64,000 nt of DNA from Acanthosepion esculentum (taxonomy: Eukaryota > Mollusca > Cephalopoda > Sepiida > Sepiidae): NCBI GenBank assembly GCA_964036315.1, contig OZ038509.1:24245384-24309383 (forward strand), in the 5' to 3' direction. A program made the translations under genes and the position numbers. Below are positions 11,247-23,122 of this stretch, piece after piece. Within the stretch, counting starts at the first letter, position 1. Each line of letters opens with the position of its first letter. The notes beneath the pieces are model-generated. The model was given only the letters and a program-made list of their open reading frames with translations, was not told the origin of the DNA and searched no databases.

Positions 11247-11398
11247 AGGCATGGTGAAGTAATGGATAATGGCTGAGATTGAGTAATCGGTAGAGCCAAG
11301 TTAAAACTCCAGTCGCATTCATTTTATTTGCTTATATGCAAACAACCCTTGAGAAAACTATGAATCCATCTCTTCTCTCACCTCCCACCAGCTAGAAA
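11247..11398 (+). mobile_element. tRNA-derived SINE family 2, 3'-truncated
   Basis: The head has an A-box-like TGGTGAAGTAATGGATAATGG and a B-box-like AAGTTAAAACTCC, followed by the family body ATGAATCCATCTCTTCTC and CCACCAGCTA. The same body is found at 62893-63155 (plus) and 36305-36565 (minus). This copy stops at CCAGCTAG and lacks the tail seen in the others. It directly abuts the GTAT microsatellite. Confidence 0.65.
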
Positions 11399-11676
11399 AC
11401 AAAAAAATATCAGAACAAACTGGGCCCTATGGCCTTGGTTTGCAACCAATGTAGAAAGACAACTCTGAATTCAAAACCTGAAGAGATTCATTTAGGGACC
11501 TTGTGGCACTCTATGTGTGCCAATTCTCTGTATTCTACTCTTCCAAAAAGTGTGGTTACTTCTGCACAACCCTTCATCACTATAATCAAATCATGTGCGA
11601 GTTGTCTGCCTGTACAGTTCTAACAACTGTGTTGCTGAACTCTCATATGTCAAGAAGGAACACATAGTCCAGTATG

Positions 11677-11719
<43 letters not shown>

Positions 11720-14204
11720 AAACATACACACACAAAGGACCAATTACAAATACAACTAAATTCTTGAACACATTTTTAGATGATAACAATTTTAAATATA
11801 ATTGAGATTTTCAATTTTTTTATATAAAATTTTTAAAATTATTTGATAATATTTGCATAAACTAACATCTGAAATAAATATAACAAAAATGTTGAGAAGA
11901 AAATGCAATTTTAAAAAAAAATTAGTTCACATAAAAAGAATCTGTTAAAAAGAAAATATTTTGAAAAACAAAAGAAATATTTTCAATATTTCTTTGTGAT
12001 TTTAATGTATTCATAACGTATAAAATCAATACAATGAAGAACTTTAATATCAGCAAAATTTGTACCATAAACCCATAAAAAACTCAAAATATATATAAAC
12101 CACCCGCCTCAAAACAAATGTTACATTAGCGGACGAAAATTAAAAAGGAAAATAGACTTTTCATTAATGTTTAGGAGTTAAAAAAATGTAAAAATTAGAT
12201 TTTGTCTTCCAACATTTCTATATTAAAAAAGAGAAAACTTTACTAAAACTGTGAGTAAATGGTGATGGGTAGTGAATGGTTTGAAGAAAACTTGCTGTCT
12301 AATAATATTGTGATTGTAAATTTACTTTTAACATCGACCATGTTTATACAACATTTGATTCAAGCTGAGAATTGAATCTGGGCCAAAGTTGTCTTACTTT
12401 GTGTCAAAATAGACAAACAGCTTTAGTCTTATTAAACAAAGCTATTATCAACAAAAGTGTCAGCAATTGAAAGGAAAGAAATTTAGAATAACAAATTTTA
12501 TTAACTGCTCAATTAAATAAAACCCGAGTTCCTAATGACAACATGAACAAGTCATTTGTTAATGAACAATTCCCTTTTCTTTCTCTCTGCTCTAATTAAA
12601 CGACAACAAGAAATTAAACACAAATTCCAGGTTGACCAAACAAAATTAAGAAAACGCAACAAATGAAGCGGTAGGGGTGGGGATAAAATGTTTCTAAATG
12701 GACAAAGTTAATCAAGTATGTAAAAAAGAATAATTGTAAAAATAGCAAGACAAGGGAGAAAGGGTTGAAGCTCAAGGCAAATGCAGATACATTGTTTGGG
12801 GAATAGAATATGGAAAATGTTGTTTCCTGCATAAAAAGGGTCATCAAGCCCCTCTGGATAAAAAGTTCACTCTCTAACCTGGATTTCCCACAATCCAATG
12901 TAGCCCACATATTTGTCTCTATAGAATCATTAAAATATGTTTATTTACCGTATTTTCTTCTGAATAATACGAGAAATTTTGAATGAAAATTAAAGGCAAA
13001 ATGTATTATATATTATATATTAGACGTATTATACACAAGTACATATTTTCAGAATTTTTTATTCCGCTTAAAACCCTCGTATTTGAAATGGCAAGGTTGC
13101 AAATATGCTCAGTTAGCTCAACAGATAATGGTACACAAAGTAGGCAGGTGTTGACAACAATTGTTTACAAAAGGTATTTGATATGTCCGCAATATGTGTT
13201 TTGGGGAATCCGCATAACAGAAACATCTTTAGTCTCAAAGACAAGAAATTCACTGAAATTGATTTTTAAATATTAATAAAGAGAATACACAAGATCTGTG
13301 ATGTTTTGATAACATTAATGTTACAACAAAGCACCTTTTCCCGAAAATTAAAAATTGGTTAAACATCTGATTCATTTCTATTCTTTAATATGAAAAATTA
13401 AATATTTTAATGAAATATATGTATGACATTGAGATTTTAATGGATAATATGGTAGCACTTTTCAAAAAGAAATTTACATAGTGATGGCAATGGGTTGTAT
13501 TGTACTTGACGATGTCATTTATTCCCTGTTCAGAAACACTTGATCGTATTACACACAAGAAAATACAGTTGATATAATTTGAATCACAGTGGCCCAACAT
13601 TTTTCATGGAAGAAATTCTACAAGTAAAATTCTAGTTGCTTTCATTATGTTTTTTCTTCATCAAAAGAAACAAGACTTTCAGAGAGCCACAAAGCTTACA
13701 AATGATTTCTGACCATTATAGAGCAAACGATTTGTTTTGCAATAAACCAAAATTGATCATGTTATCCGTAATTGGCATCCCCGTAATCAACAGCAAAAAA
13801 TAGTTCCAATCAAAAAAGATATTTTCATTTAAAAACCAACATGAAGCCACAAAAGATTATTTCTAGATTTATACACAATGTGTAACAAGCAGACAAAAGA
13901 TGAGTCTAGGAAAATAAGTTCTTCACTTGTTGCCAATGAAAATCATGATTTATTTCAAATAAAATGAAAAAAAAAAAAAATCAAAGAAAAATAATTTAAT
14001 CAATCAAAATATTCTTCTTTGTTTTTTTTCTTTATTCAGCATTGGTATGCCATTAATTTTCTTCCTAAAAAATTATTCAAAGAATAATTTTTTGTAAATT
14101 CATTGAAGGATTATTCAAGAAAATGGTTCTGATGCATAAAATAAAAAAATATACGCAAGAGAGATTTGGGCAAACAGGCCTGACCCAATAGTCAGCATCT
14201 TGAA
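11399..14204. other. AT-rich stretch without a gene; TA microsatellite
   Basis: A (TA)n run lies at about 11679-11716. At 12947-13050 the sequence CCGTATTTTCTTCTGAATAATACGAG resembles transposon ends but has no partner that I can find. No coding exon is supportable. Confidence 0.4.
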
Positions 14205-14362
14205 TTGATTGCACTATTTACATTGTTTGGACTGTTGTCCTCATCTTTGTTGACATATTCACAATGTTTCATTGTACGTTCCGGCCTTCTTCAGGTGAAG
14301 TCACTACAAATAGTGCAAATAATTACAATACTTCATCTCAGAAATATAGACAAATATCTTCG
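14205..14362. mobile_element. SINE family 1 tail fragments, inverted pair
   Basis: 14205-14300 reads on the minus strand as the tail (ACTATTTACATTGTTTGGAC then CCGGCCTTCTTCAGG). 14300-14362 returns on the plus strand with ATAATTACAATACTTCATCTC and AGAAATATAGACAAA. Only tail sequence is present. Confidence 0.75.
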
Positions 14363-15560
14363 ATTGATTTGACCTTTTGCATCATTTTGTAGCATGAGGG
14401 CAGACATTATCGAGCAATAAAATTCACCAAACGGGGGTGGGGGTTGAAATTTGAATGTAATATGTCATGCTCGTCTACATATTTCTATGCATTGTTTGCT
14501 CTTCTTGAAAGAAGCTATGTAAGAAAGATGTAATACTCCCATTCCTCTCAACATTTAAAGAATGATAGCATGGCTTCACTTGATGTTTTGGCTTCATCTC
14601 CACATCCAGCCATTGTGCAGATCTTTAATTATTATACAAAATTATTTTCTTTTTTTTTCATATAATTGAACATTGTTAATGCTTGTCAATATCTGGTTTT
14701 ACTCGGAACTTATTTATTGATACATTTGATATGTTTAAATCATTTTCCACCACTGCCATCAGTTGGATATCTTTGGCTAAACTATCTTTTGGTTTTTCTC
14801 AATCAAAATCCAAATTCTTTATTGTTGATCAAAATCAAATTTTGATTTCCCAATGATTCAGTCTGAACTAAGACAAGAAGAAAATGTGATTGAAATTGTA
14901 GTCAAAGATGTTTACTTATTTGAACCTCAAAAATATTTAGTCAAAATCAACTGAATGAAAATTTTACTAAAATTATCAACCAAAATTGTCTTATTTGAAA
15001 ATAAAATAACAAAAATGTTCTGAAAAAAAAAATAAAAGGTAAAAATGTGAAACTTTGTTGTTGAAAAACTGTGTACATTTAGTAAATGCCACATATGTCA
15101 GTCTGTCTCTACACGATCACCAATTACATCGGTAAAAGTGAGAATATTTCCAAATATTATTGATCAGTTTTTCATTGATCTCATTTTAACGCCAACCAAG
15201 GCACAACACCAAAACAGACAATGAGCAGGAAATTGAAGTTTAACAAATTGTCTCTGCTTGTGGTGGAGGGGGGGAGGTGTAAAACAGTTTGCTTTCAAGC
15301 AGGAATGCATCAAGTCTGGCTACTCCCTCCTGTCAGGAGTCAGGTTAAAGTTAAAGGAGAAAGAAAAGAAAAAGCCAGTTAAAGTAGGAATACTGTCGTT
15401 TTACAGACAAAAAGGTATTGATTGGAAGGAACAAACTCCACCCTCGTAATACTTCAAGGAGCATAATTTTGTGGGATCAAAAATTAGGAGTGAATCTCTA
15501 GACTTATCTAGCAATATTGTTATCAAATTAATTAGATTTTTATTTTTGTTTTATTTTAAT
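14363..15560. other. Non-coding stretch
   Basis: AT-rich DNA with no recognisable repeat. A G-rich patch at 15262-15278 is not part of a gene I can identify. Confidence 0.4.
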
Positions 15561-15690
15561 CAATTCACCCCAAGCAAGGAGATAATGCCACTAAGGTGCA
15601 GTGAGTTACTGAGAATGAAAAGAATTTAGAAGGAACTGGAAACAAAATCCTAAACAGGTAACAAGGGATAAACCACTTATTTTCCTTATA
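15561..15690. repeat. Interspersed repeat family 3 fragment
   Basis: Begins TTCACCCCAAGCAAGGAGAT, then a CCACTAAGGTGC block and the later AATCCTAAACAGGTAACAAG block. Related fragments are at 19310-19450, 30724-30800, 36222-36290, 46780-46930 and 58340-58440. Part of the family resembles the reverse complement of the family B LINE tail. Confidence 0.6.
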
Positions 15691-16645
15691 AAATTACCCA
15701 GACAATTGAATAAGAAAATCATTTGAGCTATCAAACTAATTAATTACTCACCATAATTCTTTTATTCGTTTCATAAGTGTTAAACCCCCCTCCAGTATTC
15801 TTTTTTTTTGTCCTTGAGTAGATCCCTTTTCTATTTTCTTTGAAATGAAAAATCCCTTCAGACATTAAATCATTCTAATCCCAATGTTAACAATATATGA
15901 ATAATAATAATAATCTTATGATGGTTGTGCACTCTTCATTAGTTTGCATGACCGTGACACCATGCCGATAACTCATAAATAATGAACTATTCTGTTTTGA
16001 TTGTGTGGAAAGAGAAGAAAGGATACTACTTAGTTTCCGTGAGAAAATGAAAGAAAGAAAGGAACATAAAAGTGGAGAGAGAGAACCAGATTAAGCTAAT
16101 GAGAACAGATACTACACTTTGATCTTAATATTTATTTGTATAAAAAAAAATACAAAATGTGCCACAAGGGCAAAGAGGGGTGTGGGGGGGAGAAGGACTG
16201 GTCATCTCTAGTCTCAACTCATAACTAGCTAGTCACTCTCATTGACCCATTCGTGCTTACAATAAATATACTTTTCATCATAACAACACATTTGCACTTA
16301 GCCAAAAGGCTGAGAAGATAGGGTGACTGCAATAACTGTACCATTTTTCAGACACACAGTATCAAATGATGGAAACCAACTCAAGCAATCACCAAAAATC
16401 CAGTTACCATAAATAAAATAACATCGTCCACTGAATTATTTTTTAAATTATTATTAACAGAAATGTTGATAAGACGGGGATTTCGCTCGTGATATTAAAT
16501 GCCCTGATACTACGGAAGATGGCTGTCATGGTTTGTGCTGTTAACAGGTAAAGATTTTTGACTTAGTGAATTATGATGGGCTACAGTAAATATCCTGTTC
16601 AGTTCCACAGACTTGCTTTTCATAGTTGCCTGACTTTAACCAGTT
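15691..16645. other. Non-coding stretch
   Basis: AT-rich with an (AAT) run near 15900. No gene or clear repeat is visible. Confidence 0.4.
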
Positions 16646-17132
16646 GGTCATGTCACCTAGAGGCTGACACACTGTGAATCTCTGTGGTCATGTCACCTAG
16701 AGGCTGGCACACTGTGAATCTCTGTGGTCATGTCACCTAGAGGCTGGCACACTGTGAATCTCTGTGGTCATGTCACCTAGAGGCTGGCACACTGTGAATC
16801 TCTGTGGTCATGTCACCTAGAGGCTGGCACACTGTGAATCTCTGTGGTCATGTCACCTAGAGGCTGGCACACTGTGAATCTCTGTGGTCATGTCACCTAG
16901 AGGCTGGCACACTGTGAATCTCTGTGGTCATGTCACCTAGAGGCTGGCACACTGTGAATCTCTGTGGTCATGTCACCTAGAGGCTGGCACACTGTGAATC
17001 TCTGTGGTCATGTCACCTAGAGGCTGACACACTGTGAATCTCTGTGGTCATGTCACCTAGAGGCTGGCACACTGTGAATCTCTGTGGTCATGTCACCTAG
17101 AGGCTGGCACACTGTGAATCTCTGTGGTCATG
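16646..17132. repeat. 40-bp minisatellite, 12 copies
   Basis: A 40-bp unit (GGTCATGTCACCTAGAGGCT followed by GGCACACTGTGAATCTCTGT) is repeated 12 times almost without change. The only variant I see is GACAC in place of GGCAC, in copies 1 (16661) and 10 (17021). Because 40 is not a multiple of three, the array cannot encode a protein repeat in one frame. The near-identity of copies indicates recent expansion or gene conversion. Confidence 0.97.
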
Positions 17133-18522
17133 AACAAAAGTAGTGAAGGAACATCATGGTTGGGTGTTGAGATAGTTGGGTCTTTTTTTAAGTTTGAAGG
17201 AGAGGGCAGCAAAGATGACTTCGGAATCACATCTAGATACTTGGAAATACAATCAACCAGAGAACAGCTGAATTGGGCCCCACCTGTAAGGCGATATGCT
17301 GCTTTTATCAAAGCCTGAGATGCATGTGCCTGGTATACCCTTATCAGACTGGGTGTAATGACGGGTACATTGGGCTTCTTAGATTTGTTCCCTCGCATTA
17401 TTTTGTTGACATACTGTTCATTCACTCAATCATTATTATTATTATTTATATTGTTGTAGTAGTAGTAATAGCAGAAAAAGGAACTTGATAAATTACTTTC
17501 CAAAGACTAAGATAAATCCCTGGTTTAAAGATGTTCTTTCCATTCTACATGTATTTAAGAGGGACTTCAATTTTCCACATGGGTCTGATCAAATATGTTT
17601 CTTAACTAAAGCATTGTACCTGCAAAATTCCCTTCAAACTGCTTATGTATACGCATGCACACACATTTTGTAACCTGTTCACAAATGAAAATAATACACA
17701 CACAAATGATTAGTTACCTCAAATAATGTAGTAATTAATAATTATAATATCAAAATTATACTTAAAGTAATTTTCAAGCTGACTGTTTCTGCAAATGATG
17801 GTTGATTGTGCCAAAATTATCTTGAAAGAATTTCAAGTTTACTTTTACACAAGCATTCAGTACAGATGTACTTTTGGCAAAAAAAGATGAAAAAATTTGC
17901 ATCCCATAAGATTTTTGCACTGACTGGCTGCTAAAACTTAGAGGGATGATTGCAATCCATTAAAACCTATATATTTACCTTGGATTTATTGTTTCAGTTG
18001 GGAAGACATTTCCAACATCAAATAATAGGGATTTGAATTTTAATTCTCTCAATAATTACTGAATATAACAATAGAAAACTGAAATGAATTTGAAAACAAG
18101 CATGTTGGAGACTATTTTAATAATAGAGAGAGAGAAAGACTTTCTCTCCTCTGCCCAACACTCTCAAGATTACAATTCATAAAATGACTTTTTTTTCTTT
18201 CCATCACCCTCAAGGACTAAAAGCACTTTCTTCTTTGTTTAAAACTGTTCAAGGTTGTCAGGATGGAGGGGGGGATATAAAATATAATCCAAGCAAAGAA
18301 CGGTTTCTATTTTTATTGCTCTCCCTCTGCCAAGCATTTTATCTCTCTTGTCGAATATAAAACCAAGAATGTTTGAATTTTGTGCTCAATTCAAGATTAG
18401 CTACAGAAAAACTAATAGTCTTCCTTGTGAGAAACTAACAGAAATGGCTGCAGTCCAAAATTTCATTTCTCATTGCAATTCTTATTGAACCTGAGTGAAT
18501 TTCTCAGATGAGGTTTGATTTG
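17133..18522. other. Non-coding stretch after the minisatellite
   Basis: 17133-17430 is less AT-rich and has open frames on both strands, including 110 codons on the minus strand that runs into the minisatellite. I recognise no domain. An (ATT)n tract lies at 17429-17447. Confidence 0.35.
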
Positions 18523-19018
18523 TTTTACAGCATGTCAACCTCAATGGGTCATTTAATGCCAACAAAATTTTCATTGTTGGTATTTTTTTTTTTCAAAAAT
18601 TTATTTTTGGTAATATTTTTTTTTTCAAAAAATATATAGCTGGTAATTTTTTTCTTTTTTTTTTCTTTCAAAAATGTATTGCTGTAATATTTGTTTTTCA
18701 AAAAATGTATAGCTAGTAATATTTCTTCTTTAAAAAATGTATTGCTGGCAATATCTTTCCTTTCAAAAATGTACTACTGGTAATAATTTTTTTTACAAAG
18801 TATTTCTGGTATTAAAACCCACCCCTACACCTTCATAGTGCTTTGACCCCAACTCAGGGGCCAACCACCCACCCATAGCTGGACCTGGGAACACCAGCAA
18901 CTAAGAGGTGGTTCCACATTCCCCAAAACCTCTTGATCAGAGACCCTGCTGTCTGACATAGTTTATCATCATACCCAGGACGCAGATGTAGTTTATCATC
19001 ACACTCAGGACGGTCTCA
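18523..19018 (+). repeat. Interspersed repeat B with internal minisatellite
   Basis: Starts near CAGCATGTCAACCTCAATGG. It runs through about six units of roughly 35 bp (CAAAAATGTATTGCTGGTAA plus T-rich spacer), then a conserved end: TTTCTGGTATTAAAACC, CATAGCTGG, AAGAGGTGGTTCCAC, CTCCTGATCAGAG-type text and TAGTTTATCATCA. Other copies at 56610-57035 and 57800-58045 have fewer units. The mobilising enzyme is unknown. Confidence 0.75.
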
Positions 19019-19450
19019 GATGAGGAATTATTATTATTATTATTATTATTATTCATTGATTTGTTTAAATTGCCATCTTCATCTTGGCTGCTATAATCAT
19101 GTTTCAGTCATTATACTTTATGGCCTTCTTCAGTGGGAAATTTTAACCAAACACTTTATTTAATCCATGGGGACAAACTGTTCTCAATCCATGCTAGGAG
19201 ATACAACTTGTATCACTTAATAGGAGTAAATAGATTTGCCTATTACCTGGTTCACACTTCTTTCTCGTCTTTTGAACAGGAGTAGAGGTTTATCCCTTGT
19301 TTACTGTTTAGGATTGGGTTTCTTGTTGTATTCTCATTCTCTTTCAGCAGCCGCTTGTGTCTTAGTGGTATTATCAACTTGCATGGAGTGAAAATGATTT
19401 TAAAAAAATTCTTTTTAATCATTTCACCCCAAGCAAGGTGATAACGATTC
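19019..19450. mobile_element. Composite SINE-like element (tail plus family 3)
   Basis: The stretch opens with the tail signature TCAGATGAGG, a (TTA)10 microsatellite (19024-19053), CATCTTCATCTTGGCTG and GGCCTTCTTCAG on the minus strand. It continues through GTTTATCCCTTGTTTACTG to family 3 sequence (TCTTAGTGG, 19365-19376). A second family 3 piece in opposite orientation is at 19418-19450. I infer a minus-strand element about 400 bp long with a family 3 head and a SINE tail. Confidence 0.55.
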
Positions 19451-19639
19451 AGTTAGTTGATTGGTTGATTTTGTTTAGCAGCTAATCAGATTCTATGGGT
19501 TTTTTAATGTAGAAATCTATTTTGAACACAATTTGATAGCTTCAACTAAATATATTTTGAATGCAATTGTATGCCTTCAACTATAGATAAAATGTTTTGT
19601 TGGTCATTTTACTATAAAAATGTATTTTTATACTTTCAT

Positions 19640-19818
19640 AGAGTTTTATTCTTGTTTGGGTCATTCACTATTTGCACACAGCTGGGACCCTAACAGGTGC
19701 TACCACCTGACGTCAGGGAAAAAACAGAGATTAAGAAGTGGTTCCACGCTCCACAAAATCTCCAATCTCCTGATCAGAGGCCTTGCTTTCAGACATAGTT
19801 TATCATCATACTCAGGAC
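19640..19818 (+). repeat. Repeat B fragment (3' part)
   Basis: Contains GCTGGGACCCTAACAGGTGC, AAGAAGTGGTTCCACGCTCC and TGATCAGAGGCCTTGCTTTC, which match the end of repeat B at 56.9 and 57.9 kb. The minisatellite portion is missing. Confidence 0.75.
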
Positions 19819-20203
19819 TATCGGTTAGGTAGTAAAATTTGTATATCATAAAGCATCCTTGCGATGTCACTTCTGCTTTATAATATATGAATTTTACTGC
19901 CTGCCTCAAGGATTAGCCTCATAACTACCAGGTAACCTACATCTAGACATTACACTTTAGAGGTCCAAATTTTTACCTCTGATTACTCTACGGTGTGATA
20001 ACCTGGTAAAGTACTGACATATAAAGAGAGAATAGTCAAACTGTGTGAACTGAAGCCAGAGAATTCTGAGAACATTAAGTAATATTGTAATAACAACGAA
20101 GATAAAGATAACAGTTTGAATAAATCATTGGTTTTATTACTTCTAACATTAATGAAAATATACCAGATTAAAAAATTAAAATCTTTTTTTATTTTTTTTA
20201 GTA
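19819..20203. other. Non-coding stretch
   Basis: No repeat or coding sequence that I recognise. Confidence 0.4.
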
Positions 20204-21680
20204 AGGTTCACCCTATACAAGGTACAAGAGCCACTCAAGGTAGAGGGTCACAGAGGTACAGATTATGAGGGGAAGATAATGGTTACTCACCAATGGAATA
20301 CAGAGGGAGTAAGGGTGGTTCACTACAATCTGCGTAGCATGGCAGGTCCTAGCCATGATGATTAGAACTAGTGGAAGTAAGGGACATAATTCATCATAGC
20401 ACTTTCCAGAGCAATGAGAGGCTTGCAGCCCACAAGGACTCTGAGATGCTTTTGGACTCTATCTAGACTGGAAAGTGAAGACTGTGCAGCTCCTGTGCAA
20501 ATATGACAGCCGTATTCCATTGTCAGTCTGATAAGGCTCTTGTAAAGGTAGAGGATAGCACAAGGAGTCAGGTACTTACTAGAGCGGTACAGGGAACTGA
20601 CCATTTTCCCCCTGCATCTTTAGTGATGGATTTTTTTGTATGAGTTCCACTTGAGTTCAAGGCCCAATAGTTGCTCAAGGTATGGGGCCTCCCTGATGGG
20701 ACATCCATTCATCGTGACTGGTTCAGGGTCCAATCAGCAATGATCGAATATAACAATTTTGGCTTTCAAGGTAACTGAAGGCAACCTGCCAGTTTTTCCT
20801 CCTCTAAGCTGTTAGGGTAAGATCAGCTGCCAATTGGTCATCTAGAGTTTTGGAGGTGCACCCATATACTGTTGTATAATCAGCATAAATATTCACAAAC
20901 AATCGCTGTATACTCTGTAACAGAGAGTCGGGTCAGCCCAATAACTCTGAGTTGGTTGTATGTGATGCTGTAAGCAGCAGGAATTGTGTCCCCTTCCACA
21001 ATGGTCTGTTGAGAGAAGACCTACTTAGCGTAGGTGGCACTGCCTATTTGCATATGAATGATACTAGGCAGGTATTAGCCAATAGTCAGCATGACTCTGG
21101 GTCTGGGAGAACTATAGAAGCACCAGGAGTTGCATCCCCTTCCACAATGGGCTGTTGAGAGAAGACCTTCTACTTAGCGTAGGTGGCACTGCCTATTTGT
21201 ATATGAATGATATTAGGCAGGTATTAGCCAATAGTCAGTGTGGGTCTGGGATTGGGAGAGCTATATAACACCAGTGTTTTTTTCAGTTGAAGGAGGAGCG
21301 CTCTTGACCTGCGGATGTGCGAATACCAGATAAGACTAACACATACTCCTGGGCAGATCACTAATGCGAAGTAAAACGAGGGTCGGTGCAAGAAGAGACT
21401 AGCCGTTAATAACTACCTTCAGGGACCCACCCATTAGGGAGGGGCTTTATAACTGAAAAGACTCTTTAGTTTTGGAGCTTGAACAGCAATCCTTTGTGCC
21501 ACACCTTGTCAAAAGCCTTTGAAATATCTAATGCTATGGTCTTTGAGATGTGTTTGTTGTCCAGTGCTTCACTGATTCTGTGAGTAATGGTAGTTAGGAT
21601 ATCAGCAGTGGATCAGGCTGATCAAAATCAGTAGTTTGTCGCTCAAGAGGTTGTTCTTATTCAGGTAATCAACCTTCTTA
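20204..21680 (-). pseudogene. LINE reverse-transcriptase pseudogene (family A), split by an LTR
   Basis: Minus-strand translation gives a non-LTR retrotransposon polymerase in order. RT motif A, ALDISKAFDKVWHKGLLFKL, lies near 21490-21560. RT motif C lies near 20880 as YADYTTVYGC, where the second catalytic Asp of YADD is Tyr. After it comes TSKTLDDQLAADL. The thumb/C-terminal part at 20368-20604 reads SSKYLTPCAILYLYKSLIRL and GAAQSSLSSLDRVQKHLRVL. Stops and frameshifts are frequent. The tail at 20204-20245 (CTACCTTGAGTGGCTCTTGT on the minus strand) is shared with 1740 and 26300. Motifs A and C are about 650 bp apart instead of the usual 230 or so, and the excess equals the solo LTR at 20916-21343. 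Clade assignment (Jockey/CR1-like) is uncertain. Confidence 0.85.
20916..21343 (+). mobile_element. Solo LTR with 5-bp target duplication TACTC
   Basis: The segment begins TGTAACAGAGAG and ends GACTAACACA, and is flanked by TACTC at 20911-20915 and 21344-21348. It is homologous to the LTRs at 22468-22752 and 22873-23122. Compared with the 285-bp LTR there, it carries an internal tandem duplication of about 143 bp, from the CAGGAATTGTG block to the CACCAGGAGTTG block (285+143=428). A TATA box (CTATATAACACCAG) lies near 21266, the second copy being mutated to CTATAGAAGC. It interrupts the LINE pseudogene, so it arrived after the LINE. Confidence 0.85.
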
Positions 21681-22467
21681 ACTTTTTAGAAATAAATCAT
21701 TGTATAATAATGCTAGTGATCCCTCCAGAATTAATAAAAAAAAACAAAAAAAAAACAATTCTTTTAAAATCTTTGATCTTGAAAACAGTCTGGTGAATGA
21801 TTGCATAAAAATAGAATATGTGTACTTATTTCAATATTGCTTTTAAGTCCATGCTCATTATCATAATTGCAGACATTGATTTTGAATCTGGCAATTGAAG
21901 AACAAAATATGAAACAATTGCTATATTAAACACTTGTAATTTGCAAATATGCAAAACTAATACAGATTAAAATTGTTTCTTTTTCCAAAAGAAAATGGTC
22001 AGTAAGAGGTAATGAATGCCTTTCAGGGCTTTCTAACACAGCTTACAAATGAATAAGTGATTTATTAAATTGTTTACATTCTAGAAGTTTAGTCAAAAAA
22101 AAAAGATCAATTACTGTTTGGATATTTAATGATGAATTTTGTATGGGCCACCTAGTGAGGATCAAACTCATTGCTTAGTTGTATTCATCAACCAGACTAG
22201 CCTTGTTAAACCTTACCCAATACCAAGAAACCTTCAAGAAAGATTGCTTTACAGCAACATATATTCATGAAAAAAAATTTTTTTAAAGTGCATAAATGTT
22301 GATTTTCTATAAGGATGTTGTTCAAAATTTTTAACAATAAAAAAAAGATGGAAAGTTTCACCTGTTCACTGTCATTGAGAAAAATGAAAACGTTTTACAT
22401 ACAATCAGAAAGAGCAGGTGGAAATTTCTGGGATATATAAATGAGGATAGTGGGTTGGAGGAATACC
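21681..22467. other. Non-coding stretch
   Basis: AT-rich DNA. A B-box-like GAGTTTGATCC on the minus strand near 22165 hints at an old SINE but is too weak to call. Confidence 0.35.
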
Positions 22468-23122
22468 TGTAACGGAGAATGTGGTCAACCTGACAACAGA
22501 CCCAGTGTTGGTTGCATGTGGCACAGTAAGCACCAGGAGTTCCGCCCTCTTCCATAACGGGCTTTTGAGAGAGGATAGTCTACTTAGAGTAGGTGACACT
22601 GACAAAATTTGCATTCAAATGATACTGGGCAGGTATTAGCCAATAGTGAGCATGTGTCTGGGACTGAGAGAACTATATAACACCAGCTTTTCTCAGCCAT
22701 GAGAAGCGCTGTAGACATGAGGACATGTGGAAAGTCAGACTAGATGAACACATTAATATAAAAGGTAAACAGTGACAACAATGAGGACAAAGTACCTCCC
22801 CTGGAAAGGAGTACCAGAAGGAAATGCCCACCCCCTGCATGTTGGTGCTGTGATCAGGTGATCAGGGGGGAGTGTAACAGAGAATTGAGTCAACCCAATA
22901 AGAGACTCAGAGTTGGTTGCATATGTTGCAATAAGCACCAGGATTTCACTCCAATTGGCTGTTGAGAGGATATTCTACTGAGAATAGGTGACGCTGACAA
23001 AATTTGCATACGAACGATAATGGGCAGGTATTAGCCAATAGTCAGCATGGGTTTGGGACTGGGAGAACTATATAACACCAGCATTTTCTCAGGTGAGGGG
23101 AAAACGCTCTCGACATGCGGAC
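22468..23122 (+). mobile_element. Miniature LTR element (TRIM-like): LTR, 120-bp interior, LTR
   Basis: The left LTR spans 22468-22752 (TGTAACGGAGAA ... GATGAACACA). The right LTR begins at 22873 (TGTAACAGAGAATTG) and is truncated near 23122. Both carry CTATATAACACCAGC, a TATA box with a downstream start-like CAG. The 120-bp interior has no coding sequence but ends in the purine tract AGGGGGGAG immediately before the right LTR, as expected for a polypurine tract. No clear primer-binding site follows the left LTR. It is a non-autonomous or internally deleted relative of the solo LTR at 20916. Confidence 0.7.

Noticed and set aside
16646..17132. CRISPR array
   Set aside because: Units are contiguous 40-bp tandem copies with no unique spacers, in an animal genome.
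17093..17425. 110-codon minus-strand frame
   Set aside because: It runs into the 40-bp minisatellite and has no recognisable motif, start context or splice sites. Kept only as unassigned.
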